Shown: positions 8,695 to 20,867 of the stretch, in pieces | Layout of the letters: each line of letters begins with the position of its first letter | How positions within the stretch are numbered: the first letter of the stretch is position 1 | DNA from: Hyperoodon ampullatus | Lineage: Eukaryota; Chordata; Mammalia; Artiodactyla; Ziphiidae | NCBI GenBank assembly: GCA_949752795.1 | Contig: CATKHW010000283.1 | Coordinates: 620,001 to 684,000 of the forward strand | DNA: 64,000 nt | Reading direction: 5' to 3' | The notes under the pieces: model-generated | Told to the model about the DNA's origin: nothing | The model's database searches: none | The model's input: the letters and a program-made list of their open reading frames with translations, nothing else | Translations under genes and position numbers: made by a program

Positions 8695-10433
8695 TAGAAT
8701 CATCGTACCTGAATCCACCCATTTTGCTGCTACTGGTCTTATGACATTGATTTCATGGCTGAGGGATATTCCATCGTACGTAAGTACCACAATTTTTTGA
8801 ACCATGTTTATATTTTCTGGGATACTTAAGGTGTATCCAAGTTGAGGTCCTTGTATGCAGTGCAGCCCTAAATTTTGGGGTGGCTCTGTCTTATTGATTT
8901 TCAGTTTTCCCAAGGTATATTCCCTAGACTGGTAGTGCCCTTGGCTCTGTAGCTCTGTTCTTTACTTGTTTTAGGGAACAGAATGCACTCCTCCAGAGAG
9001 GCAGTTGGCAATTTACATCCTGCCCATCAGCATAACAAGGCTCCCTGTTCTCCAGGGCCTGTCTTGCCTTTCTTGTTCTTACACATTTTTTGGATGTCCC
9101 TTTTGACCGGTGGGAAGTGATACTTCTTTGTAGTGCAGATTTGCATTGCCCGCTTGCTTGCTTGGCCAAAAAGGGCGTATGCGTTTTCTCCTGAATATAT
9201 TCAGGAGAAAACGCATACGCCCTTTTTGGCCAAGTGCGTCATTGTCGAAGTTGTGCCCCTCTTCCTGTGCTTTAAAGGCGATTCCAACGTACCTCTTGAA
9301 ATCTGTTTCCTGCTATTCTGCCTCGCTTTCAAGTCCGCCTCGTTGCCTTCCCTCAACAGATTTTTGGACGATAGTTGTCCTTTATTACTCGGCCAGTTTG
9401 TGAATTGCTGTGCCCCTGAGCTCCATTTTTCAACTCGTTTTAGGTGAGCTGACAACAAGTCCAAAATTTTGGTTCAGGACCTATACTGGTTCCCGGTGGG
9501 GGGCTGAGACTTTGGTTAATTCTACTTCCTGACGGGAAATTACAGTGATATGTGCCCGTCCAAATGCCTAACAGCTACTCTCTCATTGGTTCTCCCTCTT
9601 CCCTTTCATCCTCTGCCAAATTGGCAACCTGTGCGAACCAGGAGGTTAAAGGGGCTGTCTCTCCAATTTGGGAGGTTGATAGTAAAGCAGATGGAAAGTC
9701 AAACCGGAGCACCAGGAGAGGGACTATTCGTTGAGTTTTAGAAACCTTTCGTATTCACAGTGTGTCCGTTCTCTAGGTTTCCCGTACATGTTATAACTGT
9801 AGTAATATTCCCTTCAACCTGGAGAGTTGGGACCCAAGGAATGTGTGCCATGCATTATTGCTTTAAATGGTCTGCATTTGTTCACCCAATCTCACCAATC
9901 CTCTCAGTCCCAAGTGTCCAGCCTTATGCCACATCCAGCTGTCGTTGTAGATAGGGTCATTCCAGGTTTCATCAGAGACCCTGAAGGAATTGTAAAGAAT
10001 TTCCCAGTTTTTTTGTTTTGTTTTTGAAATTCCTTTTTATAGTGGGTTTGAGCTGATTCTCGCTGCCATGTTTATGCCAGTCTAGACACACTTGATTCCC
10101 TTACGGAGACATATCAATACATAGGTTTTAAGATTCTTACTAGTCAGATATATTCCTCTGCGGGAAATATGGGGTTTTGAGTCCCTTTCACTGAGGAAGG
10201 TGTAGGTCTTGTCTATTCCATAGTTGGTTTTTGGAACGGTACCTGTGCTTATATCAAACTCTGGTTTTATGCATCACCCCACCTCTCCTTCCCCCTTAAG
10301 CAGGTATAAGAGTGTTTTCTAAATGTGAGACACTGTTCTCTTTCCTAACTCAGTTGAAGTGTAGCCATGTTTACAGGATCTTCATAAGTGATATCTTATG
10401 ATAAGTTTCTTTTTCTGTGTGATTTATTTCACT
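8695..10433 (+). repeat. Satellite monomer C6 (1,739 bp), a mosaic of two variant types
   Basis: The first ~743 bp matches C17, sharing tttacatcctgcccatc and acacattttttggatg. From ~9438 it switches to a divergent type: ttttaggtgagctgacaaca, ggtggggggctgagactttg, tctacttcctgacgggaaat and gtgtccagccttatgcc. The palindrome at 9161-9234 is perfect. From ~9961 to the copy end the sequence is ordinary again. Confidence 0.95.
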
Positions 10434-11766
10434 TATAATCATCGTACCTGAATCCACCCGTTTTGCTGCTACTGGTCTTATGACATTGATTTCATGGCTG
10501 AGGGATATACCATCGTACGTAAGTACCACAATATTTTGAACCATTTTTATATTTCCTGGGATATTTAAGGTGTACCCAAGTTGAGGTCCTTGTAAGCAGT
10601 GCAGCCCTAAATTTTGGGGTGGCTCTGTCTTATTGATCTTCAGTTTTCCCAAGGTTTATTCCCTAGACTGGAAGTGCCCTTGCCTCTGTAGCTCTGTTCT
10701 TTACTTGTTTTAGGGAACACAATGTACTCCTCCAGAGAGGCAGTTGGCAATTTACATCCCGCCCATCAGCATAACAAGGCTCCCTGTTCTCCAGGGCCTG
10801 TCTTGCGTTTCTGGTTTTTACACATTTTGTGGATGTCCCTTTTGACCGGTGGGAAGTGATACTTCTTTGTAGTGCAGATTTGCATTGCCCGCTTGCTTGC
10901 TTGGCCAAAAAGGGCGTATGCGTTTTCTCCTGAATATATTCAGGAGAAAACACATACGCCCTTTTTGGCCAAGTGCATCATTGTCGAAGTTGTGCCTCTC
11001 TTCCTGTGCTTTAAAGGGGATTCCAACGTACCTCTTGAAATCTATTTCCTGCTATTCTGCCTCGCTTTCAAGTCCGCCTCGTTGCCTTCCCTCAACAGAT
11101 TTTTGGACGATAGTTGTCCTTTATTACTCGGCCAGTTTGTGAATTGCTGGGCCCCTGAGCTCCATTTTTCAACTCGTTTTTGGTGAGCTGACCGCAAGTC
11201 CAAAATTTTGGTCCAGGACCTATACTGGTTCCCGGGGGGTGGCTGAGACTTTGGTTAATTCTTCTTCCTGCCGGGAAATTACAGTGATATGTGCCCGTCC
11301 AAATGCCTAACAGCTACTCTCTCATTGGTTCTCCCTCTTCCCTTTAATCCTCTGCCAAATTGGCAACCTGTGTGAACCAGGAGGTTTAAGGGGCTGTGTC
11401 TCCAAGTTGGGAGATTTATAGTAAATCAGATGGAAAGTCGAACCGGAGCACCAGGAGAGGGACAATTCGTTGAGCTTTAGAAACCTTTCGTATTCACAGT
11501 GTGTCCGTTCTCTAGGTTTCCTGTACATGTTATAGCTGTAGTAATATTCCCTTCAACCTGGAGAGTTGGGACCCATGGAAAGGGTGACAGGCATTTGTGC
11601 TTTAAAGCGTCTGCATTTGCTCACCCAATCTCACCAATCGTCTCAGTCCCAAGTGTCCCTCCTTATGCCACATCCAGCTGTCATTGTAGATAGGGTCATT
11701 CCACGTTTCATCAGAGACCCTGAAGGAATTGTAAAGAATTTCCCAGTTTTTTTGTTTTGTGTTTGA
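9438..11766 (+). repeat. Divergent variant block (mid-C6 through C7)
   Basis: Substitution density relative to the other copies rises sharply at 9438 and falls after ~11766. It is patchy inside: 9961-10430 and 10745-10980 look ordinary. Some variants recur in C9 (14021-14205) and C35 (cagccttatgcc at ~60350). This suggests an older satellite subfamily partly overwritten by exchange. Confidence 0.75.
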
Positions 11767-12172
11767 AATTCCTTTTTATAGTGGGTTTGAGCTGATTCTC
11801 GCTGCCATGTTTATGCCAGTCTAGACACACTTGATTCCCTTACGGAGACATATCAATACATAGGTTTTAAGATTCTTACTAGTCAGATATTTTCCTCTGC
11901 GGGAAATATGGGGTTTTGAGTCCCTTTCACTGAGGACGGTGTAGGTCTTGTCTATTCCATAGTTGGTTTTTGGAACGGTACCTGTGCTTATATCAAACTC
12001 TGGTTTTATGCATCACACCACCTCTCCTTCCCCCTTAAGCAGGTATAAGAGTGTTTTCTAAATGTGAGACACTGTTCTCTTTTCTAACTCAGTTCAAGTG
12101 TAGCCATGTTTACAGAATCTTCATAAGTGATATCTTATGATAAGTTTCTTTTTCTGTGTGACTTATTTCACT
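10434..12172 (+). repeat. Satellite monomer C7 (1,739 bp), most divergent copy
   Basis: Divergent patches occur at 10434-10720 (tatatttcctgggatattta, ccttgtaagcagtgcag) and 11148-11766 (cccggggggtggctgagact, gggagatttatagtaaatca, ggaaagggtgacaggcattt). Ordinary sequence lies between and after them. The palindrome at 10900-10973 has one mismatch (aaaacacatacg, a CpG change). Confidence 0.95.
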
Positions 12173-13911
12173 TAGAATCATCGTACCTGAATCCACCCAT
12201 TTTGCTGCTACTGGTCTTATGACATTGATTTCATGGCTGAGGGATATTCCATCGTACGTAAGTACCACAATTTTTTGAACCATGTTTATATTTTCTGGGA
12301 TACTTAAGGTGTATCCAAGTTCAGGTCCTTGTATGCAGTGCAGCCCTAAATTTTGGGGTGGCTCTGTCTTATTGATTTTCAGTTTTCCCAAGGTATATTC
12401 CCTAGACTGGTAGTGCCCTTGGCTCTGTAGCTCTGTTCTTTACTTGTTTTAGGGAACAGAATGCACTCCTCCAGAGAGGCAGTTGGCAATTTACATCCCG
12501 CCCATCAGCATAACAAGGCTCCCTGTTCTCCAGGGCCTGTCTTGCCTTTCTTGTTCTTACACATTTTGTGGATGTCCCTTTTGACCGGTGGGAAGTGATA
12601 CTTCTTTGTAGTGCAGATTTGCATTGCCCGCTTGCTTGCTTGGCCAAAAAGGGCGTATGCGTTTTCTCCTGAATATATTCAGGAGAAAACGCATAAGCCC
12701 TTTATGGCCAAGTGCATCATTGTCCAAGTTGTGCCCTTCTTCCTGTGCTTTAAAGGCGATTCCAACGTACCTCTTGAAATCTGTTTCCTGCTATTCTGCC
12801 TCGCTTTCAAGTCCGCCTCGTTGCCTTCCCTCAACAGATTTTTGGACGATAGTTGTCCTTTATTACTCGGCCAGTTTGTGAATTGCTGTGCCCCTGAGCT
12901 CCATTTTTCAACTCGTTTTTGGTGAGCTGACCGCAAGTCCAAAATTTTGGTTCAGGACCTATACTGGTTCCCAATGGGTGGCTAAGAATTTGGTTAATTC
13001 TTCTTCCTGCCGGGAAATTACAGTGATATGTGCCCGTCCAAATGCCTAACAGCTACTCTCTCATTGGTTCTCCCTCTTCCCTTTCATCCTCTGCCAAATT
13101 GGCAACCTGTGCGAACCAAGAGGTTAAAGGGGCTGTCTCTCCAAGTTGGGAGGTTGATAGTAAAGCAGACGGAAAGTCAAACCGGAGCACCAGGAGAGGG
13201 ACTATTCGTTGAGTTTTAGAAACCTTTCGTATTCACAGTGTGTCCGTTCTCTAGGTTTCCCGCATATGTTATAGCTGTAGTAATATTTCCTTCAACCTGG
13301 AGAGTTCGGACCCATGGAATGGGTGCCATGCATTATTGCTTTAAAGGGTCTGCATTTGCTCACCCAATCTCACCAATCGTCTCAGTCCCAAGTGTCCCTC
13401 CTTATGCCACATCCAGCTGTCGTTGTAGATAGGGTCATTCCAGCTTTCATCAGAGACCCTGAAGGAATTGTAAAGAATTTCCCAGTTTTTTTGTTTTGTT
13501 TTTGAAATCCATTTTTATAGTGGGTTTGAGCTGATTCTCGCTGCCATGTTTATGCCAGTCTAGACACACTTGATTCCCTTACAGAGACATATCAATACAT
13601 AGGTTTTAAGATTCTTACTAGTCAGATATTTTCCTCTGCGGGAAATATGGGGTTTTGAGTCCCTTTCGCTGAGGACGGTGTAGGTCTTGTCTATTCCATA
13701 GTTGGTTTTTGGAACGGTACCTGTGCTTATATCAAACTCTGGTTTTATGCATCACCCCACCTCTCCTTCCCCCTTAAGCAGGCATACGAGTGTTTTCTAA
13801 ATGTGAGACACTGTTCTCTTTCCTAACTCAGTTCAAGTGTAGCCATGTTTACAGGATCTTCATAAGTGATATCTTATGATAAGTTTCTTTTTCTGTGTGA
13901 CTTATTTCACT
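12173..13911 (+). repeat. Satellite monomer C8 (1,739 bp)
   Basis: The palindrome at 12639-12712 has two mismatches (gcataagccctttatgg). It shares gtccaagttgtgcccttctt with C1, C11 and C12. Its own markers are tcccaatgggtggctaagaa and gaaatccatttttatag. Confidence 0.95.
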
Positions 13912-15651
13912 TAGAATCATCGTACCTGAATCCACCCATTTTGCTGCTACTGGTCTTATGACATTGATTTCATGGCTGAGGGATATTCCATCGTACGTAA
14001 GTACCACAATTTTTTGAACCATTTTTATATTTCCTGGGATATTTAAGGTGTACCCAAGTTGAGGTCCTTGTAAGCAGTGCAGAACTAAATTTTGGGGTGT
14101 TCTCTGTCTTATTGATCTTCAGTTTTCACAAGGTATATTCCCTAGACTGGAAGTGCCCTTGGCTCTGTAGCTCTGTTGTTTACTTGTTTTAGGGAACACA
14201 ATGCACTCCTCCAGAGAGGCAGTTGGCAATTTACATCCCGCCCATCAGCATAACAAGGCTCCCTGTTCTCCAGGGCCTGTCTTGCCTTTCTTGTTCTTAC
14301 ACATTTTGTGGATGTCCCTTTTGACCGGTGGGAAGTGATACTTCTTTGTAGTGCAGATTTGCATTGCCCGCTTGCTTGCTTGGCCAAAAAGGGCGTATGC
14401 GTTTTCTCCTGAATATATTCAGGAGAAAACGCATACGCCCTTTTTGGCCAAGTGCATCATTGTCGAAGTTGTGCCCCTCTTCCTGTGCTTTAAAGGCGAT
14501 TCCAACGTACCTCTTGAAATCTGTTTCCTGCTATTCTGCCTCGCTTTCAAGTCCGCCTCGTTGCCTTCCCTCAACAGATTTTTGGACGATAGTTGTCCTT
14601 TATTACTCGGCCAGTTTGTGAATTGCTGTGCCCCTGAGCTCCATTTTTCAACTCGTTTTTGGTGAGCTGACCGCAAGTCCAAAATTTTGGTTCAGGACCT
14701 ATACTGGTTCCCGGTGGGTGGCTGAGAATTTGGTTAATTCTTCTTCCTGCCGGGAAATTACAGTGATATGTGCCCGTCCAAATGCCTAACAGCTACTCTC
14801 TCATTGGTTCTCCCTCTTCCCTTTCATCCTCTGCCAAATTGGCAACCTGTGTGAAACAAGAGGTTAAAGGGGCTGTCTCTCCAAGTTGGGAGGTTGATAG
14901 TAAAGCAGACGGAAAGTCAAACCGTAGCACCAGGAGAGGGACTATTCGTTGAGTTTTAGAAACCTTTCGTATTCACAGTGTGTCCGTTCTCTAGGTTTCC
15001 CGCACATGTTATAGCTGTAGTAATATTCCCTTCAACCTGGAGAGTTCGGACCCATGGAATGGGTGCCATGCATTATTGCTTTAAAGGGACTGCATTTGTT
15101 CGCAAAATCCCACCAATCGTCTCAGTCCCAAGTGTCCCTCCTTATGCCACATCCAGCTGTCGTTGTAGATAGGGTCATTCCAGCTTTCATCAGAGACCCT
15201 GAAGGAATTGTAAAGAATTTCCCAGTTTTTTTGTTTTGTTTTTGAAATTCCTTTTTATAGTGTGTTTGAGCTGATTCTCGCTGCCATGTTTATGTCAGTC
15301 TAGACACACTTGATTCCCTTATGGAGAGATATCAATACATAGGTTTTAAGATTCTTACTAGTCAGATATATTCCTCTGCGGGAAATATGGGGTTTTGAGT
15401 CCCTTTCACAGAGGACGGTGTAGGTCTTGCCTATTCCATAGTTGGTTTTTGGAACAGTACCTGTGCTTATATCAAACTCTGGTTTTATGCATCACCCCAC
15501 CTCTCCTTCCCCCTTAAGCAGGTATAAGAGTGTTTTCTAAATGTGAGACACTGTTCTCTTTCCTAACTCAGTTCAAGTGTAGCCATGTTTACAGGATCTT
15601 CATAAGTGATATCTTATGATAAGTTTCTTTTTCTGTGTGACTTATTTCACT
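13912..15651 (+). repeat. Satellite monomer C9 (1,740 bp)
   Basis: The bases from 14021 to ~14205 carry the C7-type variant block (tatatttcctgggatattta, cttgtaagcagtgcag). They also carry a 1-bp insertion (ggggtgttctctg) that breaks the minus-strand L1 ORF2 scrap. The palindrome at 14379-14452 is perfect. A later marker is tttgttcgcaaaatcccacc. Confidence 0.95.
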
Positions 15652-17389
15652 TAGAATCATCGTACCTGAATCCACCCATTTTGCTGCTACTGGTCTTATG
15701 ACATTGATTTCATGGCTGAGGGATATTCCATCATCCGTAAGTACCACAATATTTTGAACCATGTTTATATTTTCTGGGATACTTAAGGTGTATCCAAGTT
15801 GAGGCCCTTGTATGCAGTGCAGCCCTAAATTTTGGGGTGGCTCTGTCTTATTGATTTTCAGTTTTCCCAAGGTATATTCCCTAGACTGGTAGTGCCCTTG
15901 GCTCTGTAGCTCTGTTCTTTACTTGTTTTAGGGAACAGAATGCACTCCTCCAGAGAGGCAGTTGGCAATTTACATCCCGCCCATCAGCATAACAAGGCTC
16001 CCTGTTCTCCAGGGCCTGTCTTGCCTTTCTTGTTCTTACACATTTTGTGGATGTCCCTTTTGACCGGTGGGAAGTGATACTTCTTTGTAGTGCAGATTTG
16101 CATTGCCCGCTTGCTTGCTTGGCCAAAAAGGGCGTATGCGTTTTCTCCTGAATATATTCAGGAGAAAACGCATACGCCCTTTTTGGCCAAGTGCATCATT
16201 GTCGAAGTTGTGCCCCTCTTCCTGTGCTTTAAAGGCGATTCCAACGTACCTCTTGAAATCTGTTTCCTGCTATTCTGCCTCGCTTTCAAGTCCGCCTCGT
16301 TGCCTTCCCTCAACAGATTTTTGGACGATAGTTGTCCTTTATTACTCGGCCAGTTTGTGAATTGCTGTGCCCCTGAGCTCCATTTTTCAACTCGTTTTTG
16401 GTGAGCTGACCGCAAGTGCAAAATTTTGGTTCAGGACCTATACTGGTTCCCGGTGGGTGGCTGAGAATTTGGTTAATTCTTCTTCCTGCCGGGAAATTAC
16501 AGTGATATGTGCCCGTCCAAATGCCTAACAGCTACTCTCTCATTGGTTCTCTCTCTTCCCTTTCATCCTCTGCCAAATTGGCAACCTGTGCGAACCAAAG
16601 GTTAAAGGGGCTGTCTCTCCAAGTTGGGAGGTTGATAGTAAAGCAGACGGAAAGTCAAACTGGAGCACCAGGAGAGGGACTATTCGTTGAGTTTTAGAAA
16701 CCTTTCGTATTCACAGTGTGTCCGTTCTCTAGGTTTCCCGCACATGTTATAACTGTAGTAATATTCCCTTCAACCTGGAGAGTTCGGACCCATGGAATGG
16801 GTGCCATGCATTATTGCTTTAAAGCGTCTGCATTTGCTCACCCAATCTCACCAATCGTCTCAGTCCCAAGTGTCCCTCCTTATGCCACATCCAGCTGTCG
16901 TTGTAGATAGGGTCATTCCAGCTTTCATCAGAGACCCTGAAGGAATTGTAAAGAATTTCCCAGTTTTTTTGTTTTGTTTTTGAAATTCCTTTTTATAGTG
17001 GGTTTGAGCTGATTCTCGCTGCCATGTTTATGCCAGTCTAGACACACTTGATTCCCTTACGGAGAAATATCAATACATAGGTTTTAAGATTCTTACTAGT
17101 CAGATATTTTCCTCTGCGGGAAATATGGGGTTTTGAGTCCCTTTCACTGAGGACGGTGTAGGTCTTGTCTATTCCATAGTTGGTTTTTGGAACGGTACCT
17201 GTGCTTATATCAAACTCTGGTTTTATGCATCACGCCACCTCTCCTTCCCCCTTAAGCAGGTATAAGAGTGTTTTCTAAATGTGAGACACTGTTCTCTTTT
17301 CTAACTCAGTTCAAGTGTAGCCATGTTTACAGGATCTTCATAAGTGATATCTTATGATAAGTTTCTTTTTCTGTGTGACTTATTTCACT
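15652..17389 (+). repeat. Satellite monomer C10 (1,738 bp)
   Basis: The 1-bp loss is at gcgaaccaaaggtt (others have gcgaaccaagaggtt). The palindrome at 16118-16191 is perfect. Other markers are ccatcatccgtaagtacc, caagtgcaaaattttgg and tctctctcttccctttc. Confidence 0.95.
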
Positions 17390-19128
17390 TAGAATCATCG
17401 TACCTGAATCCACCCATTTTGCTGCTACTGGTCTTATGACATTGATTTCATGGCTGAGGGATATTCCATCGTACGTAAGTACCACAATTTTTTGAACCAT
17501 GTTTATATTTTCTGGGATACTTAAGGTGTATCCAAGTTGAGGTCCTTGTATGCAGTGCAGCCGTAAATTTTGGGGTGGCTCTGTCTTATTGATTTTCAGT
17601 TTTCCCAAGGTATATTCCCTAGACTGGTAGTGCCCTTGGCTCTGTAGCTCTGTTCTTTACTTGTTTTAGGGAACAGAATGCACTCCTCCAGAGAGGCAGT
17701 TGGCAATTTACATCCCGCCCATCAGCATAACAAGGCTCCCTGTTCTCCAGGGCCTGTCTTGCCTTTCTTGTTCTTACACATTTTGTGGATGTCCCTTTTG
17801 ACCGGTGGGAAGTGATACTTCTTTGTAGTGCAGATTTGCATTGCCCGCTTGCTTGCTTGGCCAAAAAGGTCGTATGCGTTTTCTCCTGAATATATTCAGG
17901 AGAAAACGCATACACCCTTTATGGCCAAGTGCATCATTGTCCAAGTTGTGCCCTTCTTCCTGTGCTTTAAAGGCGATTCCAACGTACCTCTTGAAATCTG
18001 TTTCCTGCTATTCTGCCTCGCTTTCAAGTCCGCCTCGTTGCCTTCCCTCAACAGATTTTTGGACGATAGTTGTCCTTTATTACTCGGCCAGTTTGTGAAT
18101 TGCTGTGCCCCTGAGATCCATTTTTCAACTCGTTTTTGGTGAGCTGACCGCAAGTCCAAAATTTTGGTTCAGGACCTATACTGGTTCCCAGTGGGTGGCT
18201 GAGAATTTGGTTAATTCTTCTTCCTGCCGGGAAATTACAGTGATATGTGCCCGTCCAAATGCCTAACAGCTACTCTCTCATTGGTTCTCCCTCTTCCCTT
18301 TCATCCTCTGCCAAATTGGCAACCTGTGCGAACCAAGAGGTTAAAGGGGCTGTCTCTCCAAGTTGGGAGGTTGATAGTAAAGCAGACGGAAAGTCAAACC
18401 GGAGCACCAGGAGAGGGACTATTCGTTGAGTTTTAGAAACCTTTCGTATTCACAGTGTGTCCGTTCTCTAGGTTTCCCGCACATGTTATAGCTGTAGTAA
18501 TATTCCCTTCAACATGGAGAGTTCGGACCCATGGAATGGGTGCCATGCATTATTGCTTTAAAGGGTCTGCATTTGCTCACCCAATCTCACCAATCGTCTC
18601 AGTCCCAAGTGTCCCTCCTTATGCCACATCCAGCTGTCGTTGTAGATAGGGTCATTCCAGTTTTCATCAGAGACCCTGAAGGAATTGTAAAGAATTTCCC
18701 AGTTTTTTTGTTTTGTTTTTGAAATTCCTTTTTATAGTGGGTTTGAGCTGATTCTCGCTGCCATGTTTATGCCAGTCTAGACACACTTGATTCCCTTACG
18801 GAGAAATATCAATACATAGGTTTTAAGATTCTTACTAGTCAGATATTTTCCTCTGCGGGAAATATGGGGTTTTGAGTCCCTTTCACTGAGGACGGTGTAG
18901 GTCTTGTCTATTCCATAGTTGGTTTTTGGAACGGTACCTGTGCTTATATCAAACTCTGGTTTTATGCATCACCCCACCTCTCCTTCCCCCTTAAGCAGGT
19001 ATAAGAGTGTTTTCTAAATGTGAGACACTGTTCTCTTTTCTAACTCAGTTCAAGTGTAGCCATGTTTACAGGATCTTCATAAGTGATATCTTATGATAAG
19101 TTTCTTTTTCTGTGTGACTTATTTCACT
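17390..19128 (+). repeat. Satellite monomer C11 (1,739 bp)
   Basis: Near-twin of C12 and C1 over most of its length: same palindrome variant (17856-17929, three mismatches), gagatccattt and tcaacatggaga. It differs from both towards its end (ctcgctgccatg, acggagaaatatc, gaggacggtg). Confidence 0.95.
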
Positions 19129-20867
19129 TAGAATCATCGTACCTGAATCCACCCATTTTGCTGCTACTGGTCTTATGACATTGATTTCATGGCTGAGGGA
19201 TATTCCATCGTACGTAAGTACCACAATTTTTTGAACCATGTTTATATTTTCTGGGATACTTAAGGTGTATCCAAGTTGAGGTCCTTGTATGCAGTGCAGC
19301 CGTAAATTTTGGGGTGGCTCTGTCTTATTGATTTTCAGTTTTCCCAAGGTATATTCCCTAGACTGGTAGTGCCCTTGGCTCTGTAGCTCTGTTCTTTACT
19401 TGTTTTAGGGAACAGAATGCACTCCTCCAGAGAGGCAGTTGGCAATTTACATCCCGCCCATCAGCATAACAAGGCTCCCTGTTCTCCAGGGCCTGTCTTG
19501 CCTTTCTTGTTCTTACACATTTTGTGGATGTCCCTTTTGACCGGTGGGAAGTGATACTTCTTTGTAGTGCAGATTTGCATTGCCCGCTTGCTTGCTTGGC
19601 CAAAAAGGTCGTATGCGTTTTCTCCTGAATATATTCAGGAGAAAACGCATACACCCTTTATGGCCAAGTGCATCATTGTCCAAGTTGTGCCCTTCTTCCT
19701 GTGCTTTAAAGGCGATTCCAACGTACCTCTTGAAATCTGTTTCCTGCTATTCTGCCTCGCTTTCAAGTCCGCCTCGTTGCCTTCCCTCAACAGATTTTTG
19801 GACGATAGTTGTCCTTTATTACTCGGCCAGTTTGTGAATTGCTGTGCCCCTGAGATCCATTTTTCAACTCGTTTTTGGTGAGCTGACCGCAAGTCCAAAA
19901 TTTTGGTTCAGGACCTATACTGGTTCCCAGTGGGTGGCTGAGAATTTGGTTAATTCTTCTTCCTGCCGGGAAATTACAGTGATATGTGCCCGTCCAAATG
20001 CCTAACAGCTACTCTCTCATTGGTTCTCCCTCTTCCCTTTCATCCTCTGCCAAATTGGCAACCTGTGCGAACCAAGAGGTTAAAGGGGCTGTCTCTCCAA
20101 GTTGGGAGGTTGATAGTAAAGCAGACGGAAAGTCAAACCGTAGCACCAGGAGAGGGACTATTCGTTGAGTTTTAGAAACCTTTCGTATTCACAGTGTGTC
20201 CGTTCTCTAGGTTTCCCGCACATGTTATAGCTGTAGTAATATTCCCTTCAACATGGAGAGTTCGGACCCATGGAATGGGTGCCATGCATTATTGCTTTAA
20301 AGGGTCTGCATTTGCTCACCCAATCTCACCAGTCGTCTCAGTCCCAAGTGTCCCTCCTTATGCCACATCCAGCTGTCGTTGTAGATAGGGTCATTCCCGT
20401 TTTCATCAGAGACCCTGAAGGAATTGTAAAGAATTTCCCAGTTTTTTTGTTTTGTTTTTGAAATTCCTTTTTATAGTGGGTTTGAGCTGATTCTCACTGC
20501 CATGTTTATGCCAGTCTAGACACACTTGATTCCCTTACAGAGACATATCAATACATAGGTTTTAAGATTCTTACTAGTCAGATATTTTCCTCTGCGGGAA
20601 AGATGGGGTTTTGAGTCCCTTTCACTGAGGAAGGTGTAGGTCTTGTCTATTCCATAGTTGGTTTTTGGAACGGTACCTGTGCTTATATCAAACTCTGGTT
20701 TTATGCATCACGCCACCTCTCCTTCCCCCTTAAGCAGGTATAAGAGTGTTTTCTAAATGTGAGACACTGTTCTCTTTCCTAACTCAGTTCAAGTGTAGCC
20801 ATGTTTACAGGATCTTCATAAGTGATATCTTATGATAAGTTTCTTTTTCTGTGTGACTTATTTCACT
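19129..20867 (+). repeat. Satellite monomer C12 (1,739 bp)
   Basis: Partner of C1 at offset 19,128. Differences from C1 that I saw are at 20141 (T), 20332 (G) and 20398 (C). The palindrome at 19595-19668 has the same three mismatches as C1. Confidence 0.95.

Larger units (their letters stand above)
1..9437 (+). repeat. Large duplicated segment, first copy (C1 to mid-C6)
   Basis: Five and a half consecutive monomers carry the same ordered set of diagnostic variants, including the 1-bp deletion in C4, as 19129-28565. By eye I found about a dozen differences over ~9.4 kb, far fewer than between ordinary neighbouring monomers. The left limit is outside the window. The right limit is at ~9438, where C6 and C17 stop matching. 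Confidence 0.9.
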
